Source of the DNA: Hirudo medicinalis
Taxonomy: Eukaryota; Annelida; Clitellata; Hirudinida; Hirudinidae
Direction of reading: 5' to 3'
DNA length: 64,000 nucleotides
Assembly: GCA_011800805.1 (NCBI GenBank)
Contig: MPNW01000068.1
Location: 179,865-243,864, forward strand
In this document: positions 40,001 to 51,680 of the stretch, in pieces
Position numbering within the stretch: the stretch's first letter is position 1
Layout of the letters: each line of letters opens with the position of its first letter
Notes under the pieces: model-generated
What the model was told of the DNA's origin: nothing
Database searches by the model: none
The model's input: the letters and a program-made list of their open reading frames with translations, nothing else
Translations under genes and position numbers: made by a program

Positions 40001-43000
40001 CAGAAAGGAACTTTAAGGCAGGAAGAACAAGTTCACTCCAACTTGTGTATTCGATTAACCAAGCATTCGAATTTCCAACCAAACTGCACTGCTGCCATTC
40101 TGCAACCTTGTCTTCCAACTTCAATAACATTTTAAATGTGATTTCAATTTCAAAAGATTTTTAAGATTTTGATTTATAAACACTGCCGTTAAAAGGCGGA
40201 GGCTCGATGTAAACATGAGAAGTTTAAGTGAAAATTGATTAAAAAGAGCGTTCACTCTGTGGAGAAGCGTGCCTCGTCCTTGTTCTGCACAAACGAACTC
40301 CTTGATGAGTGAAAAGAAGGACTGAAAAGGACCAAGATTTTCAGGGATAAAACTGCAAATTAAAATTTAAACTTGAACGGTTTCCGTATTTTTGCATTAA
40401 AGCACCTACGACATGCGAACCTGTCCGTCTTTTCGACCTTAATTTCAACTTTCGACCCGAGGTTCGCATCGTCGGGCTCGGTTTTCACGCGAGAAATTAC
40501 GGCCTCCGCGACGGGTTCGCCCACTTCCTGCTTTCCCTTTTTCGACTTAGATGCTCCTTCAATTTTATTTTTAACGTCACAATTATTACTAGAAGTGTTT
40601 TAATTTAATTCTACCGAAGTGAGATTCAAATTCAGTTTCGAATTTATATCAATTAACCATTACGATCGTAATAGAGAAAATCTTCTTAGCGATACCTGCA
40701 CTCAATTTAGGCTTCTTCGAAAAATCGGCTCTGCTCATTACGTCTTCGAGGCTTAGTCCCGACGTGTCGAATTCCGGAAGTTTCTGCAATTCCGGAGTAA
40801 ATAAGTACATAATTTAATAATAAAACGTACGTGATAATAATAAAATGTAGATAATTTTAAAGCAAAATTAAATAAGTAACACCAAAATAAAAATGCACAA
40901 AATAAACGTAAAATATTTTGTCGCTCACAGGATTACTTCGTTTCCTTTTCTTGTGTTTCTTCATCATCGACACGAAGTCGTCGTTTGTCATAGAAGTTTC
41001 ATTCGCTTGTGTCGGTTTCAAGGAAACTCCTGCAAAAAAAAAATTGAGGAGAGATTTAAAGTTGCTTTCAAATGACTTAAGGCAATGATTTAAGTCAATT
41101 GGTGACATCCTAATGCATTTTTAGTTATTTGATGAGCTCAGCTCTGTTCAATAATCAACAATTTTACTTGTAACTGCTTAAATTGCCAGGATTTTGAAAA
41201 ATCATTGTTTAGAAGCCAGCATGAAGTAAAAACATTTGATTTAGATATACTCGTTTTTTTAGATGTAGATTTAGATGTAGACAAATATGTACTCGGCGAA
41301 CGTGCAAAAAGATAAATGAATTGTTAAAGAACCTTTGATCGACAAACAGATAATCTCGTTCGAACCTTCTTTGTCGAGAAAGACTTTGGCCGTCAAACTC
41401 GTATCGCCCGATACCAAATGTTTAAAGTACGGTATCTTCTCGTATTGGTACCGATCGTCGCCGTCGTCATCGTCCGAGGACGTAATATCGACGTCTCCCG
41501 CTTCGCCTTTAAGTTCCTTCAAGTATCTAAAACAGATTTATTAATTCAATTTTAACCAATTTCTGAAACATCTCTAACTTATAAAACCCATTCAACGTTC
41601 CATTACTAACTCAAAACATCTTTCGTTAACTCTGTAATGAATGCTTTGCTTAAGTTGACAATCGGTTTCTTTGGAATAAAGATGTTCTCGAGACTGTTTA
41701 TTATGTGATGCAGAGGTTTTGTAAAGTCTGTCCAAAATTTTCTGAAACATTGTTTATAAAGTAAGAAGATGATTATAAACATTATAAACATCGTTTATAA
41801 AGTAAGAAGATGATGCGAGTTAAGGCGACGCGACACGACGACGTCGAACACCTGTTTCCCGACGACGGCATCGCACAAGAGCTTTTCGTAATAGAGTTCC
41901 ATGGCGTAGATGTCCTGTTTCTCTTTCAGTGAATGACATGCTGATTTTAGCTTGCTTACAGTTGGGTTGTACATACCATCTGCAGGATAAATACAAATTC
42001 AGCATAACATGGGTGCATGAACCGCCAAGCAAAATTCCAAAACCTTTCAAGTTTTCATGAAACAATTTCAATGGATTTCCAAATGAAAAGTTGGCTCCAG
42101 AAAATAACAATCTGATAAAAATGTTTTGTTTGATGTAACTGATGCAATTTTGTTCAAGTGAGTAATCGTAAACAATGAACACTCGCTTCAAAGTTTTTTC
42201 TTTTTCTTCGGCATCGTTCGCATCGAACCGAGGCAAAAAGTTCTAAAAATGGAAATTACACGATTTATTGACATAACCACTTTTATCAATATTCATTTAC
42301 AAAATAAAAGAAACGTCAATTCAAAGCACTACTTACAAATAGGTACAATTTCTCTTCCTCTGATAATATATCTTTCCAGGTCTCTTCATTTATTATAGAT
42401 TTGAAAACCTGAAACTGTACAAATGAAACTCTATTGTAAAATGAAACATAAAATGATTACTCATGTCACATCCTATATTGTGGAAAAATATTTATTAAAA
42501 TATTTATGTATCACCAAAAAGATAAATTAGAATATCAAGCAAGATAGACTTAAGAATTTATGTAACCCTTGAGATTGCAATTAAGGTGAGGTAGACACCT
42601 TAGCTACTAGCCTGATCTTACTTATTTTTATTTACTTGTTTACATAGGCTGTCAGACCTCTGACACTGCCTGGAATGCAAAAAGGTTAAGCTAGTATTGT
42701 GTCTGAATTAAACAATATTAATAGTAATAATAATAATAATAATAAATAAAATAATAATAGTTAGTTTGTATGGAGCTATAAGCCATTAAACAAATTAATG
42801 TTGTAACCAGCAACACTTTGGGTGAACAAATTTAATAAAAGAAACTTGACAATTAACGACATGCGTGAAACAAGAAAATTATTAATATCCTAAATGTGAG
42901 GGTCTAAAAACTTAAGCCAATTAAGTTAATTGTAGTACAACACGGGCATATGGAAAAGTGTGAAACAAATCTGGCGTTTTTAGATAAGTTCTGGTCATAC

Positions 43001-43200
43001 TAGATGATGTTAAGAGATGTAAATCCAAGCAAGTATTAAGCCTCAATATCATGAATTAAAGACACTACTGGTGTATTTCGAAAATCGATGGGATCATTTT
43101 GAAAATGTAAATTATAAAACAGAACAGCATTGATACATACATCGTCAAGAAGCTCTTCTGGCATTTCCAATTCAACATTTTCTACAAAAACCTTATCCAT
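37032..43200 (-). CDS. NFRKB: NFRKB (INO80 complex subunit G)
   Basis: Metazoan subunit of the INO80 chromatin remodeller; its DEUBAD domain binds the deubiquitinase UCHL5. Exons in transcript order: 43200-43141, 42408-42337, 42242-42181, 42111-42044, 41979-41852, 41741-41611, 41526-41366, 41029-40929, 40783-40696, 40556-40421, 40352-40256, 40118-39989, 39757-39571, 39478-39418, 39330-39156, 38997-38891, 38785-38662, 38585-38488, 38424-38202, 38127-37742, 37673-37032; 1078 residues (human about 1300), all phases closed. N-terminus VELEMPEELLDD and LLFSGANFSFGNPLKLF match the NFRKB DEUBAD region. The winged-helix domain shows NPHKAFTYRLHGYESVVGPI, LPNGEGTRNDICELLKDSQF and HYERDPCVKYDNARKVWIY. 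The rest is Ser/Thr/Gln-rich and disordered. The joins at 42181/42111 and 40696/40556 use weak sites. Confidence 0.93.
42719..42790 (-). mobile_element. ATT-tailed retroelement 3' end, minus copy
   Basis: Minus strand reads GGAGCTCCATACAAACTAAC-like sequence (CTCCATACAAACTAACTATT) followed by TATT units, in the first NFRKB intron. Core resembles CCTTACAAATTAACTATTAT of the other copies, with mismatches. Confidence 0.45.
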
Positions 43201-43546
43201 GACAAACGTACTCAGTTTACAGAGTGCCGCATACCAATCAATAACAAACAAATGAAAAATTCGACATTATGAATAAAGTTATCAATCCATTAACTTGAAA
43301 CAGATCTATTGGATAGGTTATTTGAATTAATTTATAGTTAATATCATAAAATAAAAATAAGTAGCGTCATAAAAAAAAACATACTTATACAAGTTGTTTG
43401 AATGCACAATAAAATTTAAAAATAAGTTACAACAGTATAATATTTTAAAAGTTTTAATTATTTAAATGATTAGTAAAACTCATCAATTATGACTTAGCTT
43501 ATACTTTTAACAAGTTATAATCCTGCACGTGTGATAGTAAACAAGT
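43201..43546. promoter_or_regulatory. Candidate bidirectional promoter of NFRKB and TRMT10
   Basis: Only 346 bases separate the divergent start codons of NFRKB (minus, 43200) and the TRMT10-like gene (plus, 43547). Both 5' UTRs and promoters must lie here unless upstream non-coding exons exist. The sequence is AT-rich with no CpG-island character and no clear TATA box in register with either gene. Confidence 0.5.
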
Positions 43547-45763
43547 ATGTCGGTAATCGAAGAAAAGATTATTTCAGCTGTGATGGATTCCACGGAAAAG
43601 TCAGCAGATATGGAAAACGAAATAGCTAAAGTTCTTTTGGAAGGCCAACCGATGTCAAAACGCCAATTTAAAAAGCTAAAGAAGCAAGAAATTTTTCTAT
43701 TAAAAAAAAGTGAACGAAGGTTAGCTTAAAAAAATAGCCTGGCATATGTAGCGTAAATAAACTTTTAATTACATTAATTATTTTTGATTAATTCAGATCA
43801 GTTGAAAGACAAAAAAGAAAACAAAGGCGTGCTGAAAAATTAGCAAATAATGAAGATTTGGGTCCGTCTAAAAAAAAGCTTAAAGCAAACACAATGGAAA
43901 ATTCTAACTGCAAAATTCGAGTTGTTGTTGACTGCTCATTTGATGAACTTATGACTGACAAGGTTTGAGAATCAGTTGAATGTTATATCTTAATTATTTC
44001 ACAATTTTTGCTGGATGGCTTATTGTTTGAACGGCCACGCATTGTAAATTAGTTAACATTAAATATATTGATAGCACAATAAATACTTATAACGTACATG
44101 AATATAGTGTTTTGATAACTTTGAATCTGAGGATTCCTTGTTGGAGCTCAATAGTCCCAATTTGATTACGTATTAGTTGCCATATACCTTCATCTGTTAA
44201 ATATCTTTAATCATCTATCACGCTCCAGCTACATCTCAACATTGGCTGCCAAATCTCTGATCAAATCACCTTCGTTCACCCCCCCCCCGTGATTCATTTA
44301 CACCGACCAGTCTGCAGATCATCGTCAACCAAAGCTTCTCCTACGGCTTGCATGCCACCTGAAATGAACAGGGCGCCTCTGATGCCGTGCACGTGGCACC
44401 ACATAAATGAACTATTATTATATTGATAATATCGACCGCTCATTTTTTTTAACCGCACGTTGAACCAGTTATTATCTTTGTCTTAGTTTTTATTACATTA
44501 TTTGTGAACAAATCGGTCAAATTTTTATTAGGACGTCATGAAACTCTCGCAACAACTCCAATACTGCTACTCGAGAAATCGTCGAGCCGTCGATCCCATG
44601 CAGGTCTCTCGAGGTCTTACGACGTCTTTACAATACATTTTCATATTATACATAATTATTTGTCAAATGAAATTCTTAGCTCGAATTAATAAATTGCTAT
44701 TTTCAGTTTTACATGACAAGCTTAGAGGGCAAAACATTAGCTCGTCTCGAACAGATCGGCTTTTACAGGTCCTGGGATGTGAGTTGAATTTTATCATTTT
44801 ATTTCAACAAAATAAAGGGTCACGAACGACCGCTAACACGCATTTGCAGTGATATAGGCTACAGATGGATGTAGAGCGATGTAGTCGAGTAAGAATTGGA
44901 ATCTTTTAATTGTAAGGTGTTCGTTAAGATCGGTGGCAGAGACGAGATTGGAATATATTTTTAAGTTGTTGCTTCTCGATCGGATTCTCGGCCGTCGACG
45001 ATCACAAATTTTGTCTCGAAGATCCACAGGAAAGAAAATGGTTACTTGGATAATTTCGGGAAGGACGAGATCGTTTACCTGACGAGCGATTCTCCGAACA
45101 CCTTGGAGGATTTGAAGACCGACAAAGTGTACATCATCGGAGGCCTCGTCGACCACAACCACCACAAAGTTGGTATTTTGTAGAAGTTTATTTTTGCTCT
45201 CATTTAAATAAATTTTGCTTTTATAAAAATTTCAATCTCGTCGATGTCGTCGTAAACGTGAGCAATTTTCACGATCGTATTTATTATAATTTAGGGGTTG
45301 TGCTACGACTTGGCTCTCAAGAACGACGTCGGACATGCTCGGTTGCCTATCAGCGACTTCATGAAACTTTCGAGCCGAAACGTCCTCACCGTTAATCACG
45401 GTTAGATCTTCTTTCTCGACGAGTTGCTTTTAGCGACGTAAATTAATTTTTGTTTTACAAGTGAATTTGTATTTATTTATTTAAACGACTATTTATATTA
45501 CAGTTTTTGAAATTCTTCTGAGATTCACTGAGAGTAAGAATTGGAGAGATGCTTTCTACAGTGTCATTCCAAAGAGAAAAATTTTGGACAAGAGAAATGA
45601 AATTGATGTGAAAGTTTCTGAAGATGGTTGGGTGGAACCAGCTGCAGAACCAACCACAGAGGAACATGTGTCTGATGATGGTGATAATAATGATGGTGAT
45701 GATGATGATAATAATAATGATGATGATAATGATGATCAACACTTGGAAGAATCAGAATCCTGA
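43547..45763 (+). CDS. TRMT10A: tRNA (guanine-9-N1)-methyltransferase, TRMT10A-like
   Basis: SPOUT-fold enzyme that transfers a methyl group from S-adenosylmethionine to N1 of guanosine 9 in tRNAs. Exons: 43547-43719, 43797-43962, 44532-44603, 44707-44778, 45022-45168, 45295-45400, 45504-45763; 331 residues (human TRMT10A 339). A basic N-terminus ([22 protein letters not shown]) precedes the SPOUT core: [53 protein letters not shown] and [22 protein letters not shown] and the tyrosine-free linker favour TRMT10A over TRMT10B. The C-terminal 30 or so residues are almost all Asp, Asn, Glu and are written by a GAT/AAT triplet repeat. Intron 2 (43963-44531) carries an ATT-tailed retroelement end. 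The stop lies 44 bases from the stop of basonuclin on the other strand. Confidence 0.95.
44367..44430 (+). mobile_element. ATT-tailed retroelement 3' end in TRMT10 intron 2
   Basis: GGGCGCCTCTGATGCCGTGC, ACGTGGCACCACATAAATGA, then ACTATTATTATATTG. Upstream sequence from about 44200 is less AT-rich than the rest of the intron and may belong to the same insertion. Core shared with the copies at 29140 (minus), 29721 and 63288. Confidence 0.6.
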
Positions 45764-45787
45764 TCTATTGTCGCTATGAAACTTCAA

Positions 45788-45793
45788 AATAAA
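45788..45793 (+). terminator. Poly(A) signal, TRMT10
   Basis: AATAAA 25 bases after the TRMT10 stop codon. Cleavage 10-30 bases downstream would place the transcript end inside the coding end of basonuclin on the other strand. Confidence 0.6.
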
Positions 45794-45800
45794 ATAGTTT

Positions 45801-45806
45801 TTTATT
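45801..45806 (-). terminator. Poly(A) signal, basonuclin
   Basis: AATAAA on the minus strand begins two bases after the basonuclin TAG stop. Its cleavage site would fall within the TRMT10 3' UTR or coding end. Confidence 0.6.
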
Positions 45807-45807
45807 G

Positions 45808-48803
45808 CTAATATGAACTGTCAGTCTGATTGGCACCATCTTCCAGTTTTAAGTGCTTTTCGTTTCCTTCATTTCCTGGAATGAACTCAGCTCCTTCGTT
45901 GAGATATCTGGGAGCAGGGTTGACTTTGAACGATAAGATGTCCCTCGAGAAACAGTTCGACGACGTCGAAAGTAACTTTCTGTGCAGGAGGATGTTTGAA
46001 CTGTGCCTGTCTCTGCTCCTCTTCGAGGGGAAAGAGGCGTTACAGCCGGATATTTGGCAGACGAAGGATTCTGGCGTGTTGCCGTTTTCCGTGAGTACGT
46101 CACTTCGGACGGCACCTTGAAGTGCTTCCGTTGGAGAGAGTTTCACCTGGTAATACTTGTTGTATTCTCTTGTGACTCCATCTGAGATTGGGAGCGTCAG
46201 GAGGTGATTGGCGTTGCTGTTCTTGTGATGGTCGAGATAGGATGTGGAGTAGTAGGGCATGTAAGGAAAACATAGATTTAAGTCGTCCGAGGTGCGTGCC
46301 AAATCGTAACGCTCATTTTCTCTCTTGGGTTCTTTTTTGTGGAGTTTGGTGTCATTTTCTGTTTTGAGCTTCGTTTGCTTCGCATCGTCTAAATCTGTCG
46401 TGGGGTTGGAATTGCAGTCGCTTTGAGTCTTTTCTGTAACGACTTTAACAGGAGCTAAGTTCTTCCTCTTGTTAGTTCTCACCTCTGAGGCTCCTCGCAA
46501 AGGGTCTGGCTTGAAGTTTTCAGAGTTGTCTGCCACAAGAGCTTCCAAACTGTTCGTGTTGACTGAATTGTCGCTGCTGTGATTTGCTTCACTGCTCGAG
46601 CAGTTTAAGCTCTGAGCTTTCACCGTTTCGTAAAAACAACTCTTCGGGCTCAATGGAACGCTGACCGTGGAGGTAGGACCCTGCCCTCTATCGGTCCAGT
46701 TCTGGGTTTTCATGCAGGGCATCGCCGTGCTTGGGTATATTTTTGGCAAATGACGGTTGTCGTTAAGGGACATCTGGTTTCTTCTTTTGTGGTCCATATG
46801 TAGCTTAGTGTTGGGATTAGCACTGTGCCTGTTCCTACTTCTTCTCGAGCTGAACAGCATATTACAACCTTCTATTGTACAGCGATGCATTTCTTTGAGG
46901 TGAACTGCACTGTAATGAATTTTCAAAGCTCCTTTGTCGCAAAAGGTCTTGTTGCAAGCAGAGCAGAGAACTCTCTTTTTTCCGTTCGACATCAGAATCC
47001 CGCCATAACCGAGCGTCGTCTGCCACGGACGTCGAACCAAACTTCCAACTCGTTTTAAGTTCTTCATTTTGTAATCATCTCGCGAGGGATTCAAACCAGA
47101 CTGCATCGGAGAACAATCGCTTTCTGAAGTCTTCCTGACCCCGAATCGAGACTTTGGAAGAGCAAGAAGCAACTGTTTGGAATGATTTTCATCTGGAAAT
47201 GCTGGCGATTCCGACATGAAGGACAGTTTTGAAATGTCGCTCTCGTTGCATTCCTTAGATGTTCCAGTTGAATAGAAAGATCTGCTCGGTTCGTTCCTCT
47301 CGGTTGATGTCGAGCAATTAAACTCTTTTGCTTTCATGAGGTAACTCGTTTCATCGGGATTATTTCTGCAGGAGTTCGATGCCGCGTCTGAATCATTTAT
47401 TTTGGGAGAACTGACCGTGTCTCCAGATGGAATGCAACCAAAGTAAAAGGAATGGAGTGGCCAAAATCTGTCGGATCTCATGAATCGAAACGGAGGGTAG
47501 AAGTTGAGGAGGTCGGGATAAAATCTCGCCAACAACCGGGAATAAGTAAACTCGTACGACTTGGCCGAGGCAATGAGGTTGTTATAGAAGTTGAAATCGT
47601 TACATTCATTCGCCTGCTGCACGAGCATGCTTTGAGCGAGTGGTTTTGTCCAGTTGAACTTCAGGAATTGGTACATGATTAGTTTTTCTTCTGTGTAGTT
47701 TACAGTGGACCACGAATTGAGACTATTGCCTAGAGAATCCTGAAATATTAAGTAATTAATAGAACTACATAAACACCACAAAGCAATTTTACTAAAATTA
47801 CAAATCCAAGTGTTTAGAAGAATTGCAAGCAAGATATTTGCTCTTGGATTTGGTCATGATTCTGTCGGTCAGGCGCATCAATTTCTCAATGACACATTCA
47901 TAAAAGCGCTCACACAATAAACGGACCCCATTGTGCTTTTCGTAACAGATGACTGCAATCTCACGGCGGTCTCTCTTGTGTCCTTCTTTATGTCGGAACT
48001 TACGCTTCCCCTTTAATTGGTTTTTCTTCTCTTGGTGTCGCATCTTTCCGACAAAAAGACCATCGAGAGGAGGTAATCGCGAAATGACGAAACGGAGTAA
48101 TTGAATAACTTTCTCCGAACATTCCAGAGGTCCCTCGATTCAGTGACCGACATTTGGCGCTCAAAAATTGTCCAGAAGCAGACGACCCGTGTCTGATTGC
48201 ACCCGGAGGTGTTATGAGCGTACACGACAAGGTCTCAGCAACTTTCCAATTTCTGATCTCTGTTCGCTTCGCCCCCAGTTTATCATCAATCTTGTCTCTC
48301 TGATCTGCGGTCGTGACAAGACTTCATCTCTCACGGGTATCAACTGAAACTCATGACGCATGTATATCACGAACATCACCCTCCTTCGTCTTCTTCTCCT
48401 TCTACGTTTCGTCCTTTTTTGTGAACTTCTCTTTCGGAATGATGAACGTAATCGTCGTCTAAAAATAAAACCACACATCTGCATCTGCTCATGTTACTTG
48501 TAATAATGTCGGTTGTAATTTGTCCGAGGTCACGTCCATCTGCCGCCATCTTTGAAGAAACTCGGCTTCGTCACAAATTGCCATATTACCAACATTCGAC
48601 TATTGCGTGTTTCCGTGGTTTTACATTCGTGACTTCTTATGGCTCCTTTCATTCATAAATTCAGAAATTATGGCCGAACTACAATATCATTAATATAATG
48701 GATAAATAATATCTTTGAGTTAGTTAATGTTTTTAGGGAATCGGTTTTTTAAATTTAGATTACTAATTAACCGTTTTTGTGAAAAATGATGATGATGCTG
48801 ATG

Positions 48804-48853
<50 letters not shown>

Positions 48854-48938
48854 TTTCGTTAATCGTTCGAACAAAGGAATCATTCATTNTTAGATTACTA
48901 ATTAACCGTTTTTGTGAAAAATAATGATGATGCTGATG

Positions 48939-48979
<41 letters not shown>

Positions 48980-50361
48980 TTTCGTTAATCGTTCGAACAA
49001 AGGAATCATTCATTAATATTATAAAAATTCATGTTTAAATGAGGGGATTTCTTCCATTGTTACATTAGCATCTCCCCGAAGGCCCTGAAACGCTCAGAAA
49101 GAGATTTCAACCAACAGGGATCAACAGCGTACGACTTCCTCTCCAAAAGTTTGTCTTCGAAATTCCAAAAGTCGATTTTCTTAAAACCTTCCAAAACAAT
49201 TGAAACTATTATTCTATTATTAGTGAAACTAGCACTCTACTTTAAACGTGTCAAGCCTCAACCTAACTTTACCTATAAAAAAAGTAAATAATTATCAATT
49301 CAAATTTATGTTGCATTTTGCTTCTTTTCGTGTAGCTTGTGTTCCCCAGCTTCTTGTTTCCGTAGATGTCGACTTGATGGCAAATAATCGGACGAACTCA
49401 GATGTGGATCAGCAGCCACTTACTTGCTGGGGGCAAAATCTCGAAATGATGGACGCAGGCGATGACACGTCTGCTCCTCGGTCATTTGTTCAAACACAGC
49501 GCTGCGATCCAATCCCTCTGGGAGATGACTTTTGGTCGGAGATGATTTTTTGCTCAAAAAATCAAAGTTGAATCAGAAGGGAATCCGAGAAAATAACGAG
49601 TAGAGTGCAGTGTCCGACGAGCGATAAATTTCCAGAGTCTTTCCATCAAGCGTTCACCTCTCGTATCTCCACGTTAGAAGAATCTTAAGAAGCAATTAAG
49701 GGAGAGCATAGCTGTGCTCATCTCCATGATATTTCACTTGTGCGTCTTGAGGCATGTTATCCACCGGCGTACAGAGGTCGTCGCCATGCAATTAGGGAGA
49801 AACTCGGTGATCTGACCTCGGCAGACTGCCGATAAATCTATGAAGGGAATTGCTCGGCCAATAAGACCTTCTAAATATACTTCTAATCCGCTCTAAATCG
49901 GTCTGCTGTGATTTATGCTTACAGGGCTATTGGTCGCAGAGGACATTGAGACTTTACACTTCTTGTCATTATCATTGAGACGATTGCATCATCAAGATAA
50001 TTCTGTTCCATCACCTAAAGACTTATGGTGCACCTTACGATGACATTGTTTTCAAGAAGGTTATTTTAAAGTTGATTCCTTAAAAATTAAATCTCACGCT
50101 AGAAACAATTTCAACAATCGCCGAACAAGTTCAAAAGGTCAAAAACCTTGAGTTTGTACCCTCTGACGTAATCGTCGTAGGACCAGCCGAAACTGAGGAG
50201 GAGTTGGAAGACCTTGTTGTGATGGAGGACGCAGAGCAGTTTGTCGAGAAGAATCCTCAACCTGATCGGAATGGCATCGAGTCCGAAGAGGACGAGACTT
50301 GATAGCGCCAAAAGAGGAGTTTCACTTGGACTCTCTGCCTCCTCAGAACATCCACTCACAG
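45808..50361 (-). CDS. BNC2-like: Basonuclin (disco-related zinc-finger protein), C-terminal two exons
   Basis: Nuclear C2H2 zinc-finger protein of the basonuclin/disco family. Two exons are supported: 50361-50147 and 47739-45808, about 715 residues. Exon A carries the family-specific block [20 protein letters not shown] and [15 protein letters not shown]; exon B continues in phase with [10 protein letters not shown] and [15 protein letters not shown] paired finger follows (about 46975-46800): [20 protein letters not shown] and [21 protein letters not shown] single further finger lies at about 46065-45960: [20 protein letters not shown]. The partner that normally precedes this second-type finger is missing, and no third pair exists. 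KRKNLAPVK may be a nuclear localisation signal. Exon A begins in phase 1, so at least one 5' exon (expected to encode the CTLVNCTC/HGWV block) is missing; it was not found up to 58 kb and could lie in the gap. Confidence 0.9.
47798..48043 (-). other. Unexplained open frame in the basonuclin intron
   Basis: An 81-codon minus-strand frame with mixed, non-repetitive composition ([39 protein letters not shown]) lies just upstream of basonuclin exon B. No family recognised, no clear splice join in phase. Sequence from about 47900 to 48550 is less AT-rich than its surroundings. It could be an alternative exon, a gene fragment or chance. Confidence 0.2.
48755..49014. repeat. Direct duplication of about 130 bases joined by a single N
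   Basis: Copy 1 (48755-48888) and copy 2 (48890-49014) both run TTAGATTACTAATTAACCGT, a GATGATGCTGATG spacer, an AAT microsatellite, then CTTTCGTTAATCGTTCGAAC and end CATTCATT. They differ mainly in repeat length and one A/G. The N at 48889 marks the join. Confidence 0.9.
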
Positions 50362-50945
50362 CTGATGAGAAATTCAAATTGGTTTTATTTTTGTCAATTA
50401 AATTCAAATTTGACTTGATGATTGATTGATTGTGATTGTTAAATTGTCCATTTATATTGACGTTTTATTTCAATCACGTTGGTTTGTCATTTGTGTATTT
50501 TAGGATGCAAATTAAAATATCTTAATTGTTTTCCAATAAATTTGTCTTCGCCATGTTGAAGCGAGACATGTTAAGCGCTTAAAAGTTTAAAGAATGGACA
50601 GAGGAGAGGATATTAAAGTTATTTGTGGATGATAAACAATTATATCAAACGATTACAGTTCTGAAGTTATTTTTGTTGGCGCATTCATGTTTGTGGAGCC
50701 GACATGTCCAGGTATCGGGTGCCGGATTCAAATCTAGCTTCGTGTCAGAAATGCTTCCATCTGGAGCTCTTTGTCATAATTTTGTTAAATGATTTTAATA
50801 AATGAAAAATAAATGACAAGCTTCATCAAAGAAATGATGCGCCATTACAAAGTTGGTTTTGGTAATTCCACATCTTAATGATTTATTAGAATACATTTTT
50901 TTTCTTTCGAATTACTACTTACCTATTAAGAGACATTTGACTTTC

Positions 50946-50965
50946 TTGCCTTACAAATTAACTAC

Positions 50966-50996
<31 letters not shown>

Positions 50997-51036
50997 TTTA
51001 GTATTATAATTACAATTATGTTTATTAATATTATTA

Positions 51037-51113
<77 letters not shown>

Positions 51114-51158
51114 GTTATTGTTATTATTATTATCATCATCATCATCATCATCATCATT
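50946..51158 (+). repeat. GAT and ATT microsatellite block behind a retroelement tail
   Basis: GCCTTACAAATTAACTACGA at 50948-50967 matches the core of the ATT-tailed family, then GAT repeats (about 50964-50998), interrupted ATT repeats (51025-51130) and ATC repeats (51133-51157). Confidence 0.75.
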
Positions 51159-51556
51159 TTAGTCAACATCGAATTAATGTTTCATTTCGATTTGAAATTC
51201 GAGAAAATCGCTCTTAAAATATAAAAGAATATTTAACAAGCAATAAACAGAAATTAAAATGCATCCCCCCCCCTTTTTTTTTTTGTGGAAAAACTGAGAA
51301 AATTTGAAAATAAAATGTGTCCGTGGAATTCGGTTTCCAGTTCGAATTTAAATGCAAAAAAGTTGGAAATCCCTGCTCTATTTTTAGAGAGCTTTGTTTA
51401 TATTTGCATATCGTGTTTTTCTTCCGTCCCCGGGGCGTGTTTTAGTCACGTGATGAGCAAAAGATAAAAATATCTTCGTTCGATTCCCATTACATGGATG
51501 ACCGGATCGAACGATGGATGAGTGGATAACAGGATGAGTGAGGGAATGGATGGATG

Positions 51557-51680
51557 TGATGTTGTAATGTAATGTTGCAATGTGATGTTGCAATGTAATG
51601 TTGTAATGTAATGTTGTAATGTAATGTTACAATGTGATGTTGCAATGTAATGTTGTAATGTAATGTTGCAATGTAATGTC
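51557..51680. repeat. 13-base minisatellite ending at the gap
   Basis: About nine units of AATGTTGYAATGT with A/G change at the first base and C/T change in the middle. It breaks off at the run of N, so the true array is longer or its end is unknown. Confidence 0.85.

Noticed and set aside
48720..49013. Poly-Tyr/His and poly-Ile/Asn frames (also at 8678-9073, 45473-45742, 50853-51224)
   Set aside because: Frames produced by AAT/ATT/GAT microsatellites or antisense of the TRMT10 acidic tail.
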